Assembly (NCBI GenBank): GCA_003241685.1
Contig: QFPJ01000006.1
Span: 103,150 to 167,149, forward strand
DNA: 64,000 bases
Source of the DNA: Sphingopyxis macrogoltabida
GTDB lineage: Bacteria; Pseudomonadota; Alphaproteobacteria; Sphingomonadales; Sphingomonadaceae
Reading direction: 5' to 3'
Both the position numbers and the translations under genes were made by a program. The notes below the pieces were generated by a model. That model was not told where the DNA came from and did no database searches. It was given only the letters and a program-made list of their open reading frames with translations. Below are positions 63,775-64,000 of the stretch, piece after piece. Each line of letters opens with the position of its first letter. Positions within the stretch are counted from its first letter, which is position 1.

Positions 63775-64000
63775 TCAGATGCCGGAGAAAAAGGTGCGGC
63801 CGATGAAGATCAGCACCACCGCGCCGATGATCGAGGCCAGGCAGCCCGCGCGGCTGAAATCGCGCTGACCGCGCGAAGTGACGAGCCCCGCCAGCAGCGA
63901 ACCGCCGATGCCCAGCAGGATTGTCGCGAGCCAGCTCATCGACACCGCGCCGGGATAGAAGAATCGCGCCAGCGCCCCGATGACAAGGCCCGAGATGATG
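63775..64000 (-). CDS. GlsB/YeaQ/YmgE family stress response membrane protein, 5' end outside the window
   Basis: The visible 74 residues include two or three hydrophobic helices and the family pattern IISGLVIGALARFFYPG, then WLATILLGIGGSLLAGL, and an ending helix before TGA. These small inner membrane proteins are linked to general stress. The start lies beyond the right edge. Confidence 0.8.
   Translation of the reverse strand, partial: IISGLVIGALARFFYPGAVSMSWLATILLGIGGSLLAGLVTSRGQRDFSRAGCLASIIGAVVLIFIGRTFFSGI

Overview
The window is 64 kb of GC-rich, densely packed alphaproteobacterial chromosome, most likely from the Sphingomonadaceae (Sphingopyxis or a close relative). This rests on gene content and style: an OmpA-type porin with a poly-proline linker, an mdh/sucD/sucA/sucB/lpdA cluster, a Tim44-mltA-smr block divergent from secB, exosortase-A-type glycosylation genes, an intracellular PHB depolymerase, a poxvirus-like topoisomerase IB, and many short palindromic intergenic repeats. 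No rRNA, tRNA, CRISPR array, transposase or complete prophage was recognised. The species is inferred, not proven.

Layout. 0-9.7 kb: tail of an unknown gene, OmpA-type protein, lone ExbD, ABC exporter, PHB depolymerase, cupin, dapE, smr, mltA and a Tim44-like protein. 9.9-14 kb: secB, murJ, trpS, a DUF4136 lipoprotein. 14-18.9 kb: a YkvA-like protein, a dipeptide epimerase, a flavin-fold protein, a soxR remnant that has lost its DNA-binding half, a monooxygenase-like protein, a thiolase and a MaoC protein. 18.9-24 kb: MscS channel, topoisomerase IB, and two exosortase-A-associated surface glycan genes (O-glycosylation ligase and glycosyltransferase) with an overlapping 54-residue membrane microprotein. 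25-26.4 kb: an S24-peptidase repressor facing a two-gene unit across three regularly spaced TAGG-N6-CCTA palindromes. 26.9-32.2 kb: a soluble chemoreceptor-like protein, aquaporin, galU, and a complete yfiR-yfiN-yfiB cyclic-di-GMP operon.

32-36 kb: msrA, heme A synthase with a coupled exported protein, rplM-rpsI. 36.4-45.3 kb: a minus-strand pair of an APH-type kinase and a lipocalin-like protein, metallophosphoesterase with lipid-kinase-like gene, hydrolase with nucleotidyltransferase, a P-loop kinase, an ICMT-like methyltransferase and a flippase. 45.4-49.5 kb: sdhB without its partner subunits, a thioesterase, zapE, a polysaccharide deacetylase and a PAP2 phosphatase. 49.8-58.3 kb: TCA cycle genes mdh, sucD, sucA, sucB and lpdA, with palindromic repeats in several gaps and a GIY-YIG nuclease gene inserted between sucD and sucA. 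58.3-64 kb: SEDS-like membrane protein, TRIC-type channel, DUF4402 protein, a lone ABC ATPase, nadB, a small membrane protein below an FNR/FixK-like palindrome, and the end of a GlsB/YeaQ gene.

The most unusual points are the GIY-YIG gene enclosed by copies of a palindromic repeat also scattered through the window, the three-operator switch at 25.6 kb, and the soxR gene reduced to its iron-sulfur half. Many neighbours share 4-bp stop/start overlaps (ATGA, GTGA, TTGA), so translational coupling is common here.
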